Source of the DNA: an uncultured bacterium
GTDB taxonomy: Bacteria > Bacillota > Clostridia > Oscillospirales > Acutalibacteraceae
NCBI GenBank assembly: GCA_905215855.1
Contig: CAJMRT010000019.1
Coordinates: 1 to 36,009 of the forward strand
Direction of reading: 5' to 3'
Length of the DNA stretch: 36,009 nt
The notes under the pieces are model-generated. The model searched no databases. It worked only from the letters and a program-made list of their open reading frames with translations, and was not told where the DNA came from. Positions 16,288 through 23,836 of this stretch are shown here, in pieces; within the stretch, counting starts at the first letter, position 1, and each line of letters starts with the position of its first letter. The position numbers and the translations under genes are program-made.

Positions 16288-16551
16288 ATGAAAAAAGTAG
16301 ATTATCTTGTAACGGCTAAATGTGAAGCTTTGTATGAATACGCAAATTCTGTTATGGCAAAGTATGAAGATTATCTTGATTCGGAATCGGCTTTGGATTG
16401 CATAAAAAATATTTATGACGATTTGTGTGATTATAATACTAAAATTTTACTCTGCGACAGCATTGAACGATATGAGTTATTACTAAAAAATATAAAGGAA
16501 TTTGATTCAATAATTAAACATATTTCAGATTCTGTAATGTCGGGTGTTTGA
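16288..16551 (+). CDS. Small helical protein, probable antitoxin of the zeta-like kinase
   Basis: An 87-residue acidic protein that I do not recognise by sequence. Its pattern suggests three amphipathic helices (about 5-33, 34-55, 58-85) with no turn-rich HTH signature. The epsilon antitoxin of the epsilon/zeta system is also a three-helix bundle of about 90 residues without DNA-binding function, so the resemblance in size and fold type, plus the 3-base reading-frame overlap with the next gene, points to the antitoxin role. ATG 16288 follows AAAGGAG. Base composition is distinctly more AT-rich than the neighbouring housekeeping genes, suggesting acquisition. Confidence 0.7.
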   Translation: MKKVDYLVTAKCEALYEYANSVMAKYEDYLDSESALDCIKNIYDDLCDYNTKILLCDSIERYELLLKNIKEFDSIIKHISDSVMSGV

Positions 16552-16553
16552 TT

Positions 16554-17384
16554 ATGAACTATTCGGAAGCTGAGTTCGACAAAGCTTATAAAAAAATAAT
16601 TCGCAGAATTATTAAATCTAAATCACCTGTCAGCAACCCTATGGCATATATTCTCGGTGGTCAGCCCGGAGCAGGAAAGACAGGCTTGCAGAGAAATTTG
16701 ATGGTTGAAAATTCTAATATTATAATCATAAATGCAGATGCTTATCGTAATTCTCATCCACGATTCAATGAAATACAAGCTGAATTCGGAACTTTAGCTC
16801 AAAGACATACACAGCCGTTTATAAACGAAGTTGTGGAAAAGCTTATATCAGATTTAAGCGATATGAAATACAGTCTGGTTATAGAGGGAACATTGAGAAC
16901 TGCCGAAATTCCTTTAAATACTTGCCGAATGTTGAAAAATAAAGGATATAGCGTGGAGTTGCATATAATATCAGTAAAAAAAGAAATTTCATACGAAAGT
17001 ACTATATACAGATATGAAAATAATTTGGAACTTGGAATGGTTCCCCGTGCAACAGCGAAAGAAGATCATGATAATGTTGTTGATGTTATTTGTGATAACC
17101 TTGATATAATTTATGAACAGAATGCTTTTGATGATATAAAGCTTTTTGACAGGGAAGGGAATAATTTGTATACCGCAAAGTGCGGTGTAGCTCCTTCTTT
17201 AGTTGAAAAAGACAAGTTATTTGGATATTGGTCTGATTCTGAAATTACTTCGTACAGAAAAATAATTGATGATATAATTGCTCTTAAACGGTCAAGAAAT
17301 GCCCCCGATTTAGCCAAATACATATTGGAATCTTCAATTAAATTTGCTTATGCAAAATCAAGAATTGAGAAATTAAATAAATAA
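16554..17384 (+). CDS. Zeta-toxin-family kinase
   Basis: A 276-residue P-loop kinase of the zeta toxin/PezT family. Walker A is GGQPGAGKTG (35-44, Lys42); next come the substrate-base segment NADAYRNSHP with the conserved Asp, a Walker-B-like LVIEGTLRT, and later RYENNLELG and PRATAKEDHD. Zeta toxins phosphorylate UDP-N-acetylglucosamine at the 3'-OH and poison wall synthesis; some family members phosphorylate other targets. All key residues appear intact. ATG 16554 is 2 bases after the partner's stop; TTG 16548 is an overlapping alternative. The weak GGGTG site fits translation coupled to the upstream gene. It is AT-rich like its partner and ends at a good terminator. Confidence 0.85.
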   Translation: MNYSEAEFDKAYKKIIRRIIKSKSPVSNPMAYILGGQPGAGKTGLQRNLMVENSNIIIINADAYRNSHPRFNEIQAEFGTLAQRHTQPFINEVVEKLISDLSDMKYSLVIEGTLRTAEIPLNTCRMLKNKGYSVELHIISVKKEISYESTIYRYENNLELGMVPRATAKEDHDNVVDVICDNLDIIYEQNAFDDIKLFDREGNNLYTAKCGVAPSLVEKDKLFGYWSDSEITSYRKIIDDIIALKRSRNAPDLAKYILESSIKFAYAKSRIEKLNK

Positions 17385-17386
17385 CA

Positions 17387-17425
17387 AAAGCAGAGAATAT
17401 CTATGTTGATGTTCTCTGCTTTTTA
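17387..17425 (+). terminator. Terminator of the toxin-antitoxin-like operon
   Basis: AAAAGCAGAGAA (17387-17398) pairs perfectly with TTCTCTGCTTTT (17413-17424), 14-base loop, ending in T's. Confidence 0.9.
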
Positions 17426-17439
17426 ATATATTTTTTTGG

Positions 17440-17553
17440 GACGGCGACACGCCGATGATAGATGACTTACCGTAATCAGAAATGTTACGCTCGGGCATTT
17501 ATGGCTTCGCATTTGTAAAACTGTCTGCACGAACGGGGAACGGCGACACGCCG
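17440..17553. repeat. Duplicated palindrome CGGCGACACGCCG next to the birA 3' end
   Basis: The 13-base palindrome CGGCGACACGCCG occurs at 17443-17455 and 17541-17553, each preceded by GGGA or GGGGAA. The sequence after each copy is also related (GATAGATGACTT against TAGTAGATGCCTT), the latter being the last codons of birA. The left copy thus looks like a decayed duplicate of the birA end. The right copy could act as a weak birA terminator hairpin but has no T-run. Confidence 0.6.
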
Positions 17554-18522
17554 TTAGTAGATGCCTTGTACGGTGACTTCGCCTGAATTGATAAGCTTGG
17601 TGGTTGTGTCGGGAAGCTCTGCAATAAGCTCGCCGTTACGGTTAATTCCTACAGCTTTGGCTTTTACGGATCTGCCGTTGCGGCTGAATGTTATATCTCT
17701 GCCGATTGTTGCACAGAGGCTTGTGTATTCCTTTAATGCGACAGGGGAAAGCTTTAAATCGTTTTTGATGAATTCCTCTTCAATGTGGTTAAGCACACAG
17801 GCAAAGAATTTGTTCTTGTCAAAATGACCGCCTGTTGCAAGATAAATTGAAGTTGCCTTTTCTTTTATGTCATCGGGAAAATCCTGAGTATCGGCATTGA
17901 TTCCGATGCCTGTAATTACATATTCTACGGCGTCAAATTCGGCACTCATTTCGGTTAGAATACCGACAAGCTTTTTCTTGCCGATGATGATATCGTTCGG
18001 CCATTTTATACGGCAGTCAAGTCCCGTGAATTCTCTGATTGCCTTGCAGACTGCAAGACCTGCAAGAGGGGTGATTGACGATACCTCTGACGGGGCAATC
18101 TTTGGTCTTAACAAAAACGAAAAGGTGATGCTGTCATCCTTTTTTGCTTTCCAAACTCTGCCGAGTCTGCCCTTGCCCTGAGTTTGTTCTCTGGCAACGG
18201 CAACCGTGCCGTTTTCGCAACCGTCTGCCCCCAGCTTTTTGAGGTAATCATTTGTTGAACCAACCTCGTCAAGGACGATGAGATTTTTGCCGATTACGGA
18301 AGTTTTAAGATACTTTCTGATTGCCGGCTCGTTGAGGTGTGGGGGATAGGCAACAAGGCAGTATCCGCGGTTTGTTACAGAGTCGATTTTGTAACCCTGT
18401 TCCTTAATTCCGTTGATTGCTTTCCAAACTGCCTGCCTTGACACACCAAGCTGTTCGGAAATTTCACTGCCCGAAACATAACCGTCTGTTTTTGTTAAAA
18501 GTTCAAGAATTTTCTTTTGCAT
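17554..18522 (-). CDS. birA: Biotin-protein ligase with N-terminal HTH (bifunctional BirA)
   Basis: Joins biotin to carrier proteins through biotinyl-5'-AMP and probably represses biotin genes. The 322 residues begin with a winged HTH (about 1-60; VSGSEISEQLGVSRQAVWKA). The catalytic domain (about 80-265) has GKGRLGRVW, the biotinyl-AMP loop, and KWPNDIIIGKKKLVGILTEM with the conserved KWPND. An SH3-like C-terminal domain follows (270-320). ATG 18522 follows GGTGATGTT. It lies downstream of the ECF S-component gene on the same strand but behind a hairpin with T-runs (18559-18589), so it may be only partly cotranscribed. No biotin synthesis gene or carrier protein gene is nearby. Confidence 0.95.
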   Translation of the reverse strand: MQKKILELLTKTDGYVSGSEISEQLGVSRQAVWKAINGIKEQGYKIDSVTNRGYCLVAYPPHLNEPAIRKYLKTSVIGKNLIVLDEVGSTNDYLKKLGADGCENGTVAVAREQTQGKGRLGRVWKAKKDDSITFSFLLRPKIAPSEVSSITPLAGLAVCKAIREFTGLDCRIKWPNDIIIGKKKLVGILTEMSAEFDAVEYVITGIGINADTQDFPDDIKEKATSIYLATGGHFDKNKFFACVLNHIEEEFIKNDLKLSPVALKEYTSLCATIGRDITFSRNGRSVKAKAVGINRNGELIAELPDTTTKLINSGEVTVQGIY

Positions 18523-18558
18523 AACATCACCGATTTTAAAGTATAATGTAAAAAATTA

Positions 18559-18589
18559 CGGACGATTCTAAACAAAATCGCCCGTTTTT
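18559..18589. terminator. Hairpin between the S-component gene and birA
   Basis: CGGACGATT (18559-18567) pairs with AATCGCCCG (18576-18584), one mismatch-like A-C or wobble position near the outer end. T-rich runs flank both sides, so it could terminate either strand; on the minus strand it ends the S-component transcript. Confidence 0.7.
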
Positions 18590-18598
18590 GAATGTTAA

Positions 18599-19216
18599 TT
18601 ATTTACTTTTGTTTGCCGCAACAATTTTCTTGACTGCAATGCTTACTGCCGAACCGACAACAAAGCAAGCAATGATTTCAAGAATGCAGTTGATTGAAAG
18701 AGCAGGGATAACCACGGCTGTGATTACATTAAGTCCCATAACTTCGATACTGCCGAAAAGGATTGCCATAAAGCCAAGGAAGAAGGCTGTGTTCATAACA
18801 GGGCAGAGTATCGTAGCGATAAGGTCGTTAAGATTGAACTTGCCTACAGTTTTGCCTTCAAATACCTTGCCAAGACCTTTTGCGATAAGTCCTGTGAGCC
18901 AACCCATAAGAGCTCGTGCAACAACACAAATTATAAAGGTGTAAAACCAGTTGATTGAAAGCATTGCCGTGCCGAATGCGTCCATACCAAAGCATTGTAC
19001 AAAGCTTGTGATACCAAAGAGTGTGCCGAGAATCAATCCTGCTGTAGGACCGAGAACGGTTGCACCGATTGCAATCGGAATGCAAAGGAATGAAATGGAA
19101 AGCGCACCGATCTTCAGATATCCGAGCGGTGTGAGCGCCATTACAAGCGTCAATGCGATAAGCACTGCAAGAATAACCATTCTTTGCACCTTTGAAAAGT
19201 TTCCTGTCTTGTTCAT
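18599..19216 (-). CDS. ECF transporter S component, probably for pantothenate
   Basis: A 205-residue integral membrane protein with about six hydrophobic helices (starting around residues 12, 38, 62, 88, 130 and 168) and the ECF S-component opening VQRMVILAVLIALTLVM. S components bind a vitamin and dock to a shared energising module (EcfA, EcfA', EcfT), which is not in this window. Neighbouring coaX (pantothenate kinase) suggests pantothenate (PanT type); neighbouring birA leaves biotin as an alternative, although typical BioY motifs are not evident. ATG 19216 follows a perfect GGAGGAA site. The 124-base leader from coaX has two candidate hairpins. Confidence 0.82.
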   Translation of the reverse strand: MNKTGNFSKVQRMVILAVLIALTLVMALTPLGYLKIGALSISFLCIPIAIGATVLGPTAGLILGTLFGITSFVQCFGMDAFGTAMLSINWFYTFIICVVARALMGWLTGLIAKGLGKVFEGKTVGKFNLNDLIATILCPVMNTAFFLGFMAILFGSIEVMGLNVITAVVIPALSINCILEIIACFVVGSAVSIAVKKIVAANKSK

Positions 19217-19227
19217 AAAAAATTCCT

Positions 19228-19292
19228 CCTGCTGTTTCCCTGCTCATTTTCCGCAGGTGAAACGCAAATAATATTTACAAGGGGAGAACCCC
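19228..19292 (-). promoter_or_regulatory. Leader of the S-component gene with alternative pairings
   Basis: GGGGAGAACCCC (19281-19292) forms a small hairpin. Closer to the gene, GCAGG at plus 19253-19257 can pair with CCTGC at 19239-19243 or with CCTGC at 19228-19232; on the minus strand the latter touches the AGGAGG ribosome site. This resembles a translational switch but matches no riboswitch class known to me. Confidence 0.25.
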
Positions 19293-19340
19293 GTTGCATC
19301 AAATTAATAATTCAAAAACAAGTTGTATATTAAATTGTCT

Positions 19341-20108
19341 TTATTTTTTATTTCTCTCGTAAATAATTTTGAGTCCGTCAAGAATAATATTCTCATCAAA
19401 GATAATATCGTGACGGCAGTTTTTGATTGCAAGCGGAGCAAGACCGCCTGTGGCAATAACCTTGCATTCTGTCTTGCATTCCTCGTTAAACATATCAACC
19501 ATTCCGTCAAGCATACAGGCTGTTCCGAACATAATTCCCGAACGAATGCAGTCGGATGTGTTTGATGAAATTACCCTCTTTGGAGCTTTCATATCAACAG
19601 ATGACAGCAATGCACCGTGATTTGTGAGTGCGTCAAGCGAAATTCCCATACCGGGGGCGATTGCACCGCCGTGATACGCGTTGCTTGCGTCAACATAGAC
19701 AATTGCGGTTGCAGTTCCCATAAAAATCATAATGAGAGGACCGCCGTATTTTTCACACGCTCCCACACAGCCGGCAACGATATCTGCACCCAAGGTTTCG
19801 GGATGTTCTATTTTGATGTCAAGACCTGTCTTGAGTCCCGGACCTATGAGCAGACTTTTTTTGCCTGTAACGGTCATAATCGCACTTCTGAGATTATATG
19901 TAAATTTCGGAACAACAGAGCTTATAATAGCGCCGTCAATGCTTTTTGCGTCAATGTTGTAAATCTGCAAAAATGTGAAAAGTTCAACGGCAAGCTCGTC
20001 GCTTGTTTTGTTTTCATCGGTTGAAAAACGGAGTTTGAATTTTAAATTATCTCCGTCAAAAATGCCGAGCTTGACATTGGTGTTTCCGACATCTGCCGCA
20101 AGCAGCAT
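19341..20108 (-). CDS. coaX: Type III pantothenate kinase
   Basis: Phosphorylates pantothenate to 4'-phosphopantothenate, the first step from vitamin B5 to coenzyme A. The 255-residue ASKHA-fold protein begins MLLAADVGNTNVKLGIF with the phosphate loop DVGNTN. Further family segments are the PETLGADIVAGCVGA stretch, GTATAIVYVDASNAYHGGAIAPGMGIS, and an ATATGGLAP-like VIATGGLAPL near the end. ATG 20108 is chosen because GGAGGG lies 8 bases upstream; the longer in-frame ATG at 20123 overlaps it. It is first in a minus-strand cofactor cluster with the putative pantothenate S component and birA, and has a promoter at 20183-20210. Confidence 0.94.
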   Translation of the reverse strand: MLLAADVGNTNVKLGIFDGDNLKFKLRFSTDENKTSDELAVELFTFLQIYNIDAKSIDGAIISSVVPKFTYNLRSAIMTVTGKKSLLIGPGLKTGLDIKIEHPETLGADIVAGCVGACEKYGGPLIMIFMGTATAIVYVDASNAYHGGAIAPGMGISLDALTNHGALLSSVDMKAPKRVISSNTSDCIRSGIMFGTACMLDGMVDMFNEECKTECKVIATGGLAPLAIKNCRHDIIFDENIILDGLKIIYERNKK

Positions 20109-20182
20109 TACTGTTCCCTCCAAACGGTTTTCATAAATAAGCTTTTACAAAAGTTTAGATTTAATCGTACTTTACTTTGCTT

Positions 20183-20210
20183 ATTATATCATAAAAAATT
20201 ATTTCTTCAA
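20183..20210 (-). promoter_or_regulatory. Promoter of coaX
   Basis: On the minus strand TTGAAG (20210-20205), 16-base spacer, TATAAT (20188-20183), about 75 bases ahead of the start codon. Confidence 0.6.
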
Positions 20211-20259
20211 GGGTGAATTTAAGGAATTTGTCCGATTTTTGGAAAATCCAAAAAAAATG

Positions 20260-20287
20260 TTGAAATTTGCGTTGGTTTGTGTATAAT
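20260..20287 (+). promoter_or_regulatory. Promoter of the transketolase genes
   Basis: TTGAAA (20260-20265), 16-base spacer, TATAAT (20282-20287), 62 bases ahead of the first gene. Confidence 0.65.
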
Positions 20288-20349
20288 TAAAATAGGTGTG
20301 TAGACACGGTCATGTGATACGCAAAATTCTGAAAGGAATGGTTTATTAA

Positions 20350-21198
20350 ATGGATAGTTCAGAAATCAAGCAGCTCCAAATTCTTGCTGCAAAGTCAAGA
20401 ATGGGCGCAATTCTCGGCACTTACCATGCCAAATCAGGTCATCCCGGCGGATCGCTTTCAGCAGCAGATATTTTCACATATCTCTACTTTAAGGAAATGA
20501 ATGTTGATCCTAAAAATCCCGATATGCAGGACAGAGATCGTTTTGTTCTTTCAAAAGGTCACTGCTGTCCCGCTCTTTATGCAACACTTGCACTCAAGGG
20601 CTTTTTTGAATGGGACGAGCTTACTAAGCTCCGCCATGTGGGCGCAATGCTTCAGGGCCATCCCGATATGAAGGGTACTCCCGGTATTGATATGAGCACT
20701 GGTTCACTCGGTCAGGGTATTTCAGCTGCCTGCGGTATGGCACTTGCGGCTAAGCTTGATAACAAGAGCTATCGCACATATACGGTTCTCGGTGACGGCG
20801 AAGTTGAAGAAGGTCAGGTTTGGGAGGCTGCAATGTTTGCCGCTCACAACAAGCTTGACAACCTCGTTGTAATTGTTGACCAGAACGGTCTTCAGATTGA
20901 CGGTACTGTTGAAGAGGTTGCAGGCATTGAACCTCTCGATAAAAAGTTTGAAAGCTTCGGCTTTGAAGTAATCAAAATTGACGGTCACGACTTCAATCAG
21001 ATTGAATCGGCTCTCGAAAAGGCTAAGACAGTAAAGGGCAAGCCTACGGCAATTCTTGCTAAGACCGTCAAGGGCAAGGGCGTTTCATTTATGGAAAATC
21101 AGGTTGGCTGGCACGGCACTGCTCCCAACAAGGAACAGTATGAACAGGCTACTGCCGAGCTTCAGGCTGAAATTGACAGATTGGAGGGCAACTGCTGA
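20350..21198 (+). CDS. Transketolase, N-terminal subunit
   Basis: The thiamine-diphosphate-binding half of a split transketolase, 282 residues against about 650 for fused enzymes. With the next gene it transfers two-carbon ketol units in the non-oxidative pentose phosphate pathway. Visible are the His-rich start of the active site (YHAKSGHPGGSLSAADIFTYLYF), SKGHCCPALYATLA, GSLGQGISAACGMALAAK, and the ThDP motif GDGEVEEGQVWEAAMFAAHNKLDNLVVIVDQN-type region around 150-185. ATG 20350 follows AAAGGAATG. It overlaps the C-terminal subunit gene by one base (TGATG), giving equimolar coupled translation. Confidence 0.96.
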   Translation: MDSSEIKQLQILAAKSRMGAILGTYHAKSGHPGGSLSAADIFTYLYFKEMNVDPKNPDMQDRDRFVLSKGHCCPALYATLALKGFFEWDELTKLRHVGAMLQGHPDMKGTPGIDMSTGSLGQGISAACGMALAAKLDNKSYRTYTVLGDGEVEEGQVWEAAMFAAHNKLDNLVVIVDQNGLQIDGTVEEVAGIEPLDKKFESFGFEVIKIDGHDFNQIESALEKAKTVKGKPTAILAKTVKGKGVSFMENQVGWHGTAPNKEQYEQATAELQAEIDRLEGNC

Positions 21199-22148
21199 TG
21201 GCACAGGTAATTAAAAAGGCTACAAGAGAAAGTTTTGGTATGGCTCTTTGTGAGCTTGCAAAAACAAATAAAGATATTATCGTTTTTGACGCAGACCTCG
21301 CAGCTGCTACAAAGACAGGAATTTTCAAGAAAGAATTTCCCGAAAGATTTTTTGACTGCGGTATTGCCGAGGGCAATATGGTAGGCGTTGCAGCAGGTAT
21401 GGCAGCAGCAGGCAAAATCCCCGTTGCAGCATCATTTGCAATGTTTGCAACAGGCAGAGCATTCGAGCAGATTCGTAACTCTGTTGCTTATCCTCACCTC
21501 AATGTTAAGATTGCCGGCAGTCACGCAGGTATTTCAACAGGTGAAGACGGTGCTACTCATCAGTGCCTCGAAGATATTGGCATTATGCGTACAATTCCCG
21601 GTATGGTTATCCTTAACCCAGCCGACCACTACGAGATGATGGCTGCTACAAAGGCTGCAATCGAGTACAACGGCCCTGTTTATATCCGTCTTGGCAGACT
21701 TGCTATCGACAGCTTTAACGATCCCGATACTTACACATTTGAACTCGGCAAGGGTATTACTCTTCACGAGGGCAACGATGTGGCTGTTGTCGCAACAGGT
21801 CTTGTTGTAAACGAGGCTTTGAAGGCTGTTAAGGAACTTGAAGCAGAGGGCATCAACGCTCGTCTTATCAACATCCACACAATCAAGCCTATCGACAGAG
21901 AAATCATCACAAAGGCTGCAAAGGAAACAGGCAGAATCATCACAATTGAAGAACACAATGTTATCGGCGGTCTTGGCGACGCTGTTTGTGATGTTGTAAG
22001 TGCGGAGTGTCCTGTTAAGGTTACAAAGATTGGTGTAAACGATCGTTTCGGTTACAGCGGTCCTGCTCTTGAACTTCTTGACAAGTTTGGTCTTACACAG
22101 CCTCACATTGCAAAGGTTGTCAGAGATGTTGTTAAAGAGGACAAATAA
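21198..22148 (+). CDS. Transketolase, C-terminal subunit
   Basis: The partner half, 316 residues, holding the pyrimidine-binding domain (about 1-175) and the C-terminal transketolase domain (about 185-310). Key segments are DLAAATKTG, CGIAEGNMVGVAAGMAAAGK with the conserved Glu that activates thiamine diphosphate, AGSHAGISTGEDGATHQ, and IEEHNVIGGLGDAV near the end. ATG 21198 overlaps the stop of the first subunit and has GGAGGG 8 bases upstream inside it. Split transketolases of this type are standard in clostridia and archaea. A terminator follows directly. Confidence 0.96.
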   Translation: MAQVIKKATRESFGMALCELAKTNKDIIVFDADLAAATKTGIFKKEFPERFFDCGIAEGNMVGVAAGMAAAGKIPVAASFAMFATGRAFEQIRNSVAYPHLNVKIAGSHAGISTGEDGATHQCLEDIGIMRTIPGMVILNPADHYEMMAATKAAIEYNGPVYIRLGRLAIDSFNDPDTYTFELGKGITLHEGNDVAVVATGLVVNEALKAVKELEAEGINARLINIHTIKPIDREIITKAAKETGRIITIEEHNVIGGLGDAVCDVVSAECPVKVTKIGVNDRFGYSGPALELLDKFGLTQPHIAKVVRDVVKEDK

Positions 22149-22180
22149 TTTCTGAATTAATTTAATAATTGCAAAATATT

Positions 22181-22210
22181 AACGGTCGGTTTGTTCAAGC
22201 CGACCGTTTT
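22181..22210 (+). terminator. Terminator of the transketolase operon
   Basis: AACGGTCGG (22181-22189) pairs with CCGACCGTT around a T-rich loop that itself can extend the stem; followed by TTT. Confidence 0.88.
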
Positions 22211-22240
22211 GTATGTAACATTCAATTGAATAAAATCAAA

Positions 22241-22272
22241 GGGTGGATATCGTAAAATAACGGTATCCACCC
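22241..22272 (-). terminator. Terminator of the cysteine-rich peptide gene
   Basis: GGGTGGATATCG (22241-22252) pairs with CGGTATCCACCC (22261-22272), one wobble, 8-base loop. Read on the minus strand it lies 61 bases past the peptide stop and runs into TTTGATTTTA. Confidence 0.75.
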
Positions 22273-22332
22273 TGTTATATATTAAAACATCCTCAGCAAT
22301 AAGCCGAATGGGGCTTTAGTCAGCGTGCTTTA

Positions 22333-22461
22333 TCAGCAGCCGCAGCCACAGCTGTTGTTGTCACAACCACAGCCGCCGTTATTTCCGCCGCAGCAGCAGA
22401 GAACGATGATAAGAAGAATAATCCATGAGCAGCAGCCGTTGCCGTTACCAAAGTTACACAT
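22333..22461 (-). CDS. 42-residue cysteine-rich membrane-type micropeptide
   Basis: A tiny gene with a near-perfect AAAGGAGGTAAG ribosome site 4 bases ahead of the ATG. The product begins MCNFGNGNGCCSW, has a short hydrophobic core IILLIIVL (14-21), then CCCGG and a Gly/Asn/Cys tail ending SCGCGC. Eleven of 42 residues are Cys. From memory, similar short proteins in Ruminococcaceae are annotated as 'chorion class high-cysteine' proteins; their function is unknown. Clustered Cys at both ends of one hydrophobic stretch suggests a membrane-inserted metal-binding or thiol peptide (inference). It lies between its own terminator and that of ychF, so it forms its own transcription unit. Confidence 0.82.
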   Translation of the reverse strand: MCNFGNGNGCCSWIILLIIVLCCCGGNNGGCGCDNNSCGCGC

Positions 22462-22520
22462 ACGCTTACCTCCTTTCGTTTACACTACATATTATTGTGA
22501 AAGGAGAAATGTGTGACATC

Positions 22521-22558
22521 AAAAAAATGACGGTTGCGAAAATACTCGTAACCGTCAT
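22521..22558 (-). terminator. Terminator of ychF
   Basis: On the minus strand a 12-bp stem (22558-22547 with 22538-22527, one mismatch) runs straight into seven T (plus-strand A run 22521-22527). Confidence 0.93.
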
Positions 22559-22576
22559 CAATTGTTAATGATTTAA

Positions 22577-23671
22577 TTAAACATTGAACCTGAAAAGAAC
22601 GACATCGCCGTCCTTCATAACATAGTCCTTGCCTTCACTGCGGACAAGACCTTTTTCTTTTGCGGCTGTCATACTTCCGCAGGCGATAAGGTCGTCATAT
22701 GCGATAACCTCGGCTCTGATAAATCCACGCTCAAAATCCGAGTGAATTTTGCCTGCTGCCTGAGGTGCTTTTGTTCCTTTTTTGATTGTCCATGCACGAA
22801 CCTCCTGTTTGCCGGCTGTAAGGTAGGAGATAAGTCCGAGAAGTGCGTAACATTCCTTGATAAGTCTGTCAAGACCGCTTTCCTCAAGTCCCATATCGGC
22901 AAGGAACATTTCCTTTTCTTCCTTGTCCATCTCAACGATTTCTTCTTCAATCTGAGCGCAGATGGGAAGAACGCCGGCGTGCTCCTCGGCGGCAATCTTC
23001 TGAACAGCCTTGTAGCCCTCGTTCGAGTCGATGCCGTTTGAGAAATCCTCGTCACTCATGTTTGCGGCATAGATAACAGGCTTGTTTGTTAGAAGTGCAA
23101 CTTCTGAAAGAATAGCCTTTTCGTCATCATCACATTCAACACTTCTTGCGGGTTTGCCCTCGTTGAGTGCGTCAAGAACTCTTTCAAAAAGGTCGATGTC
23201 TTTCTGATACTTTTTATCGCCCTTGAGCATTTTCTTTGTCTTGTCAATCCTGCGTTCAAGCATTTCAACATCGGAGAGAATAAGCTCAAGATTAATTGTT
23301 TCAATGTCACGGGCAGGATTGATGTTGCCCTCAACATGGATAATGTCATCGTTTTCAAAGCAACGGACAACATGAACGATAGCGTCACATTCACGGATGT
23401 TTGAAAGGAACTTGTTGCCGAGTCCCTCGCCCTTTGATGCACCCTTTACAAGACCTGCAATATCTACAAATTCAATTGATGCAGGAGTATATTTTTCAGG
23501 ATCATACATTTCCGCAAGTTTATCAAGTCTTTTGTCCGGAACTGCAACAACACCGATATTCGGCTCAATTGTGCAGAAAGGATAGTTTGCACTCTGAGCA
23601 CCTGCATCTGTAATTGCGTTAAAAAGAGTACTTTTGCCGACATTTGGAAGTCCGACGATTCCGAGTTTCAT
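22577..23671 (-). CDS. ychF: Redox-regulated ATPase YchF (OLA1 family)
   Basis: A 364-residue TRAFAC-class P-loop protein that, unlike most relatives, prefers ATP to GTP and associates with ribosomes. G1 is GLPNVGKST (6-14), the family-typical YPFCTIEPNIGVV switch follows, and DIAGLVKGASKGEGLGN is G3. The coiled-coil insertion spans about 130-170 and a C-terminal TGS domain (about 275-360) contains AWTIKKGTKAPQAAGKIHSDFERGFIRAEV. Length is standard. ATG 23671 follows GAGGTGAAAATAA. It is monocistronic with a clear promoter and terminator. Confidence 0.97.
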   Translation of the reverse strand: MKLGIVGLPNVGKSTLFNAITDAGAQSANYPFCTIEPNIGVVAVPDKRLDKLAEMYDPEKYTPASIEFVDIAGLVKGASKGEGLGNKFLSNIRECDAIVHVVRCFENDDIIHVEGNINPARDIETINLELILSDVEMLERRIDKTKKMLKGDKKYQKDIDLFERVLDALNEGKPARSVECDDDEKAILSEVALLTNKPVIYAANMSDEDFSNGIDSNEGYKAVQKIAAEEHAGVLPICAQIEEEIVEMDKEEKEMFLADMGLEESGLDRLIKECYALLGLISYLTAGKQEVRAWTIKKGTKAPQAAGKIHSDFERGFIRAEVIAYDDLIACGSMTAAKEKGLVRSEGKDYVMKDGDVVLFRFNV

Positions 23672-23731
23672 TTATTTTCACCTCAAATAATATTCGGGCA
23701 ATGCTTGCCTATTTTCACTGAATATTGTATT

Positions 23732-23761
23732 ATTATATCGTATGGATACTTACTCTGTCAA
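23732..23761 (-). promoter_or_regulatory. Promoter of ychF
   Basis: On the minus strand a consensus TTGACA (23761-23756), 18-base spacer, consensus TATAAT (23737-23732), about 60 bases ahead of the start. Confidence 0.75.
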
Positions 23762-23836
23762 TTCATAGACGAGTAATGCACACTCTGTTAAGTATATCAC
23801 ATAAAATTGCTTTAAACAATAAGAAAGGAAATTTTT

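Noticed and set aside
22325..22516. 63-residue plus-strand frame rich in Gln and Pro
   Set aside because: It is the antisense reading of the cysteine-rich micro-gene; it has no ribosome site and low-complexity content explained by the Cys/Gly codons opposite.
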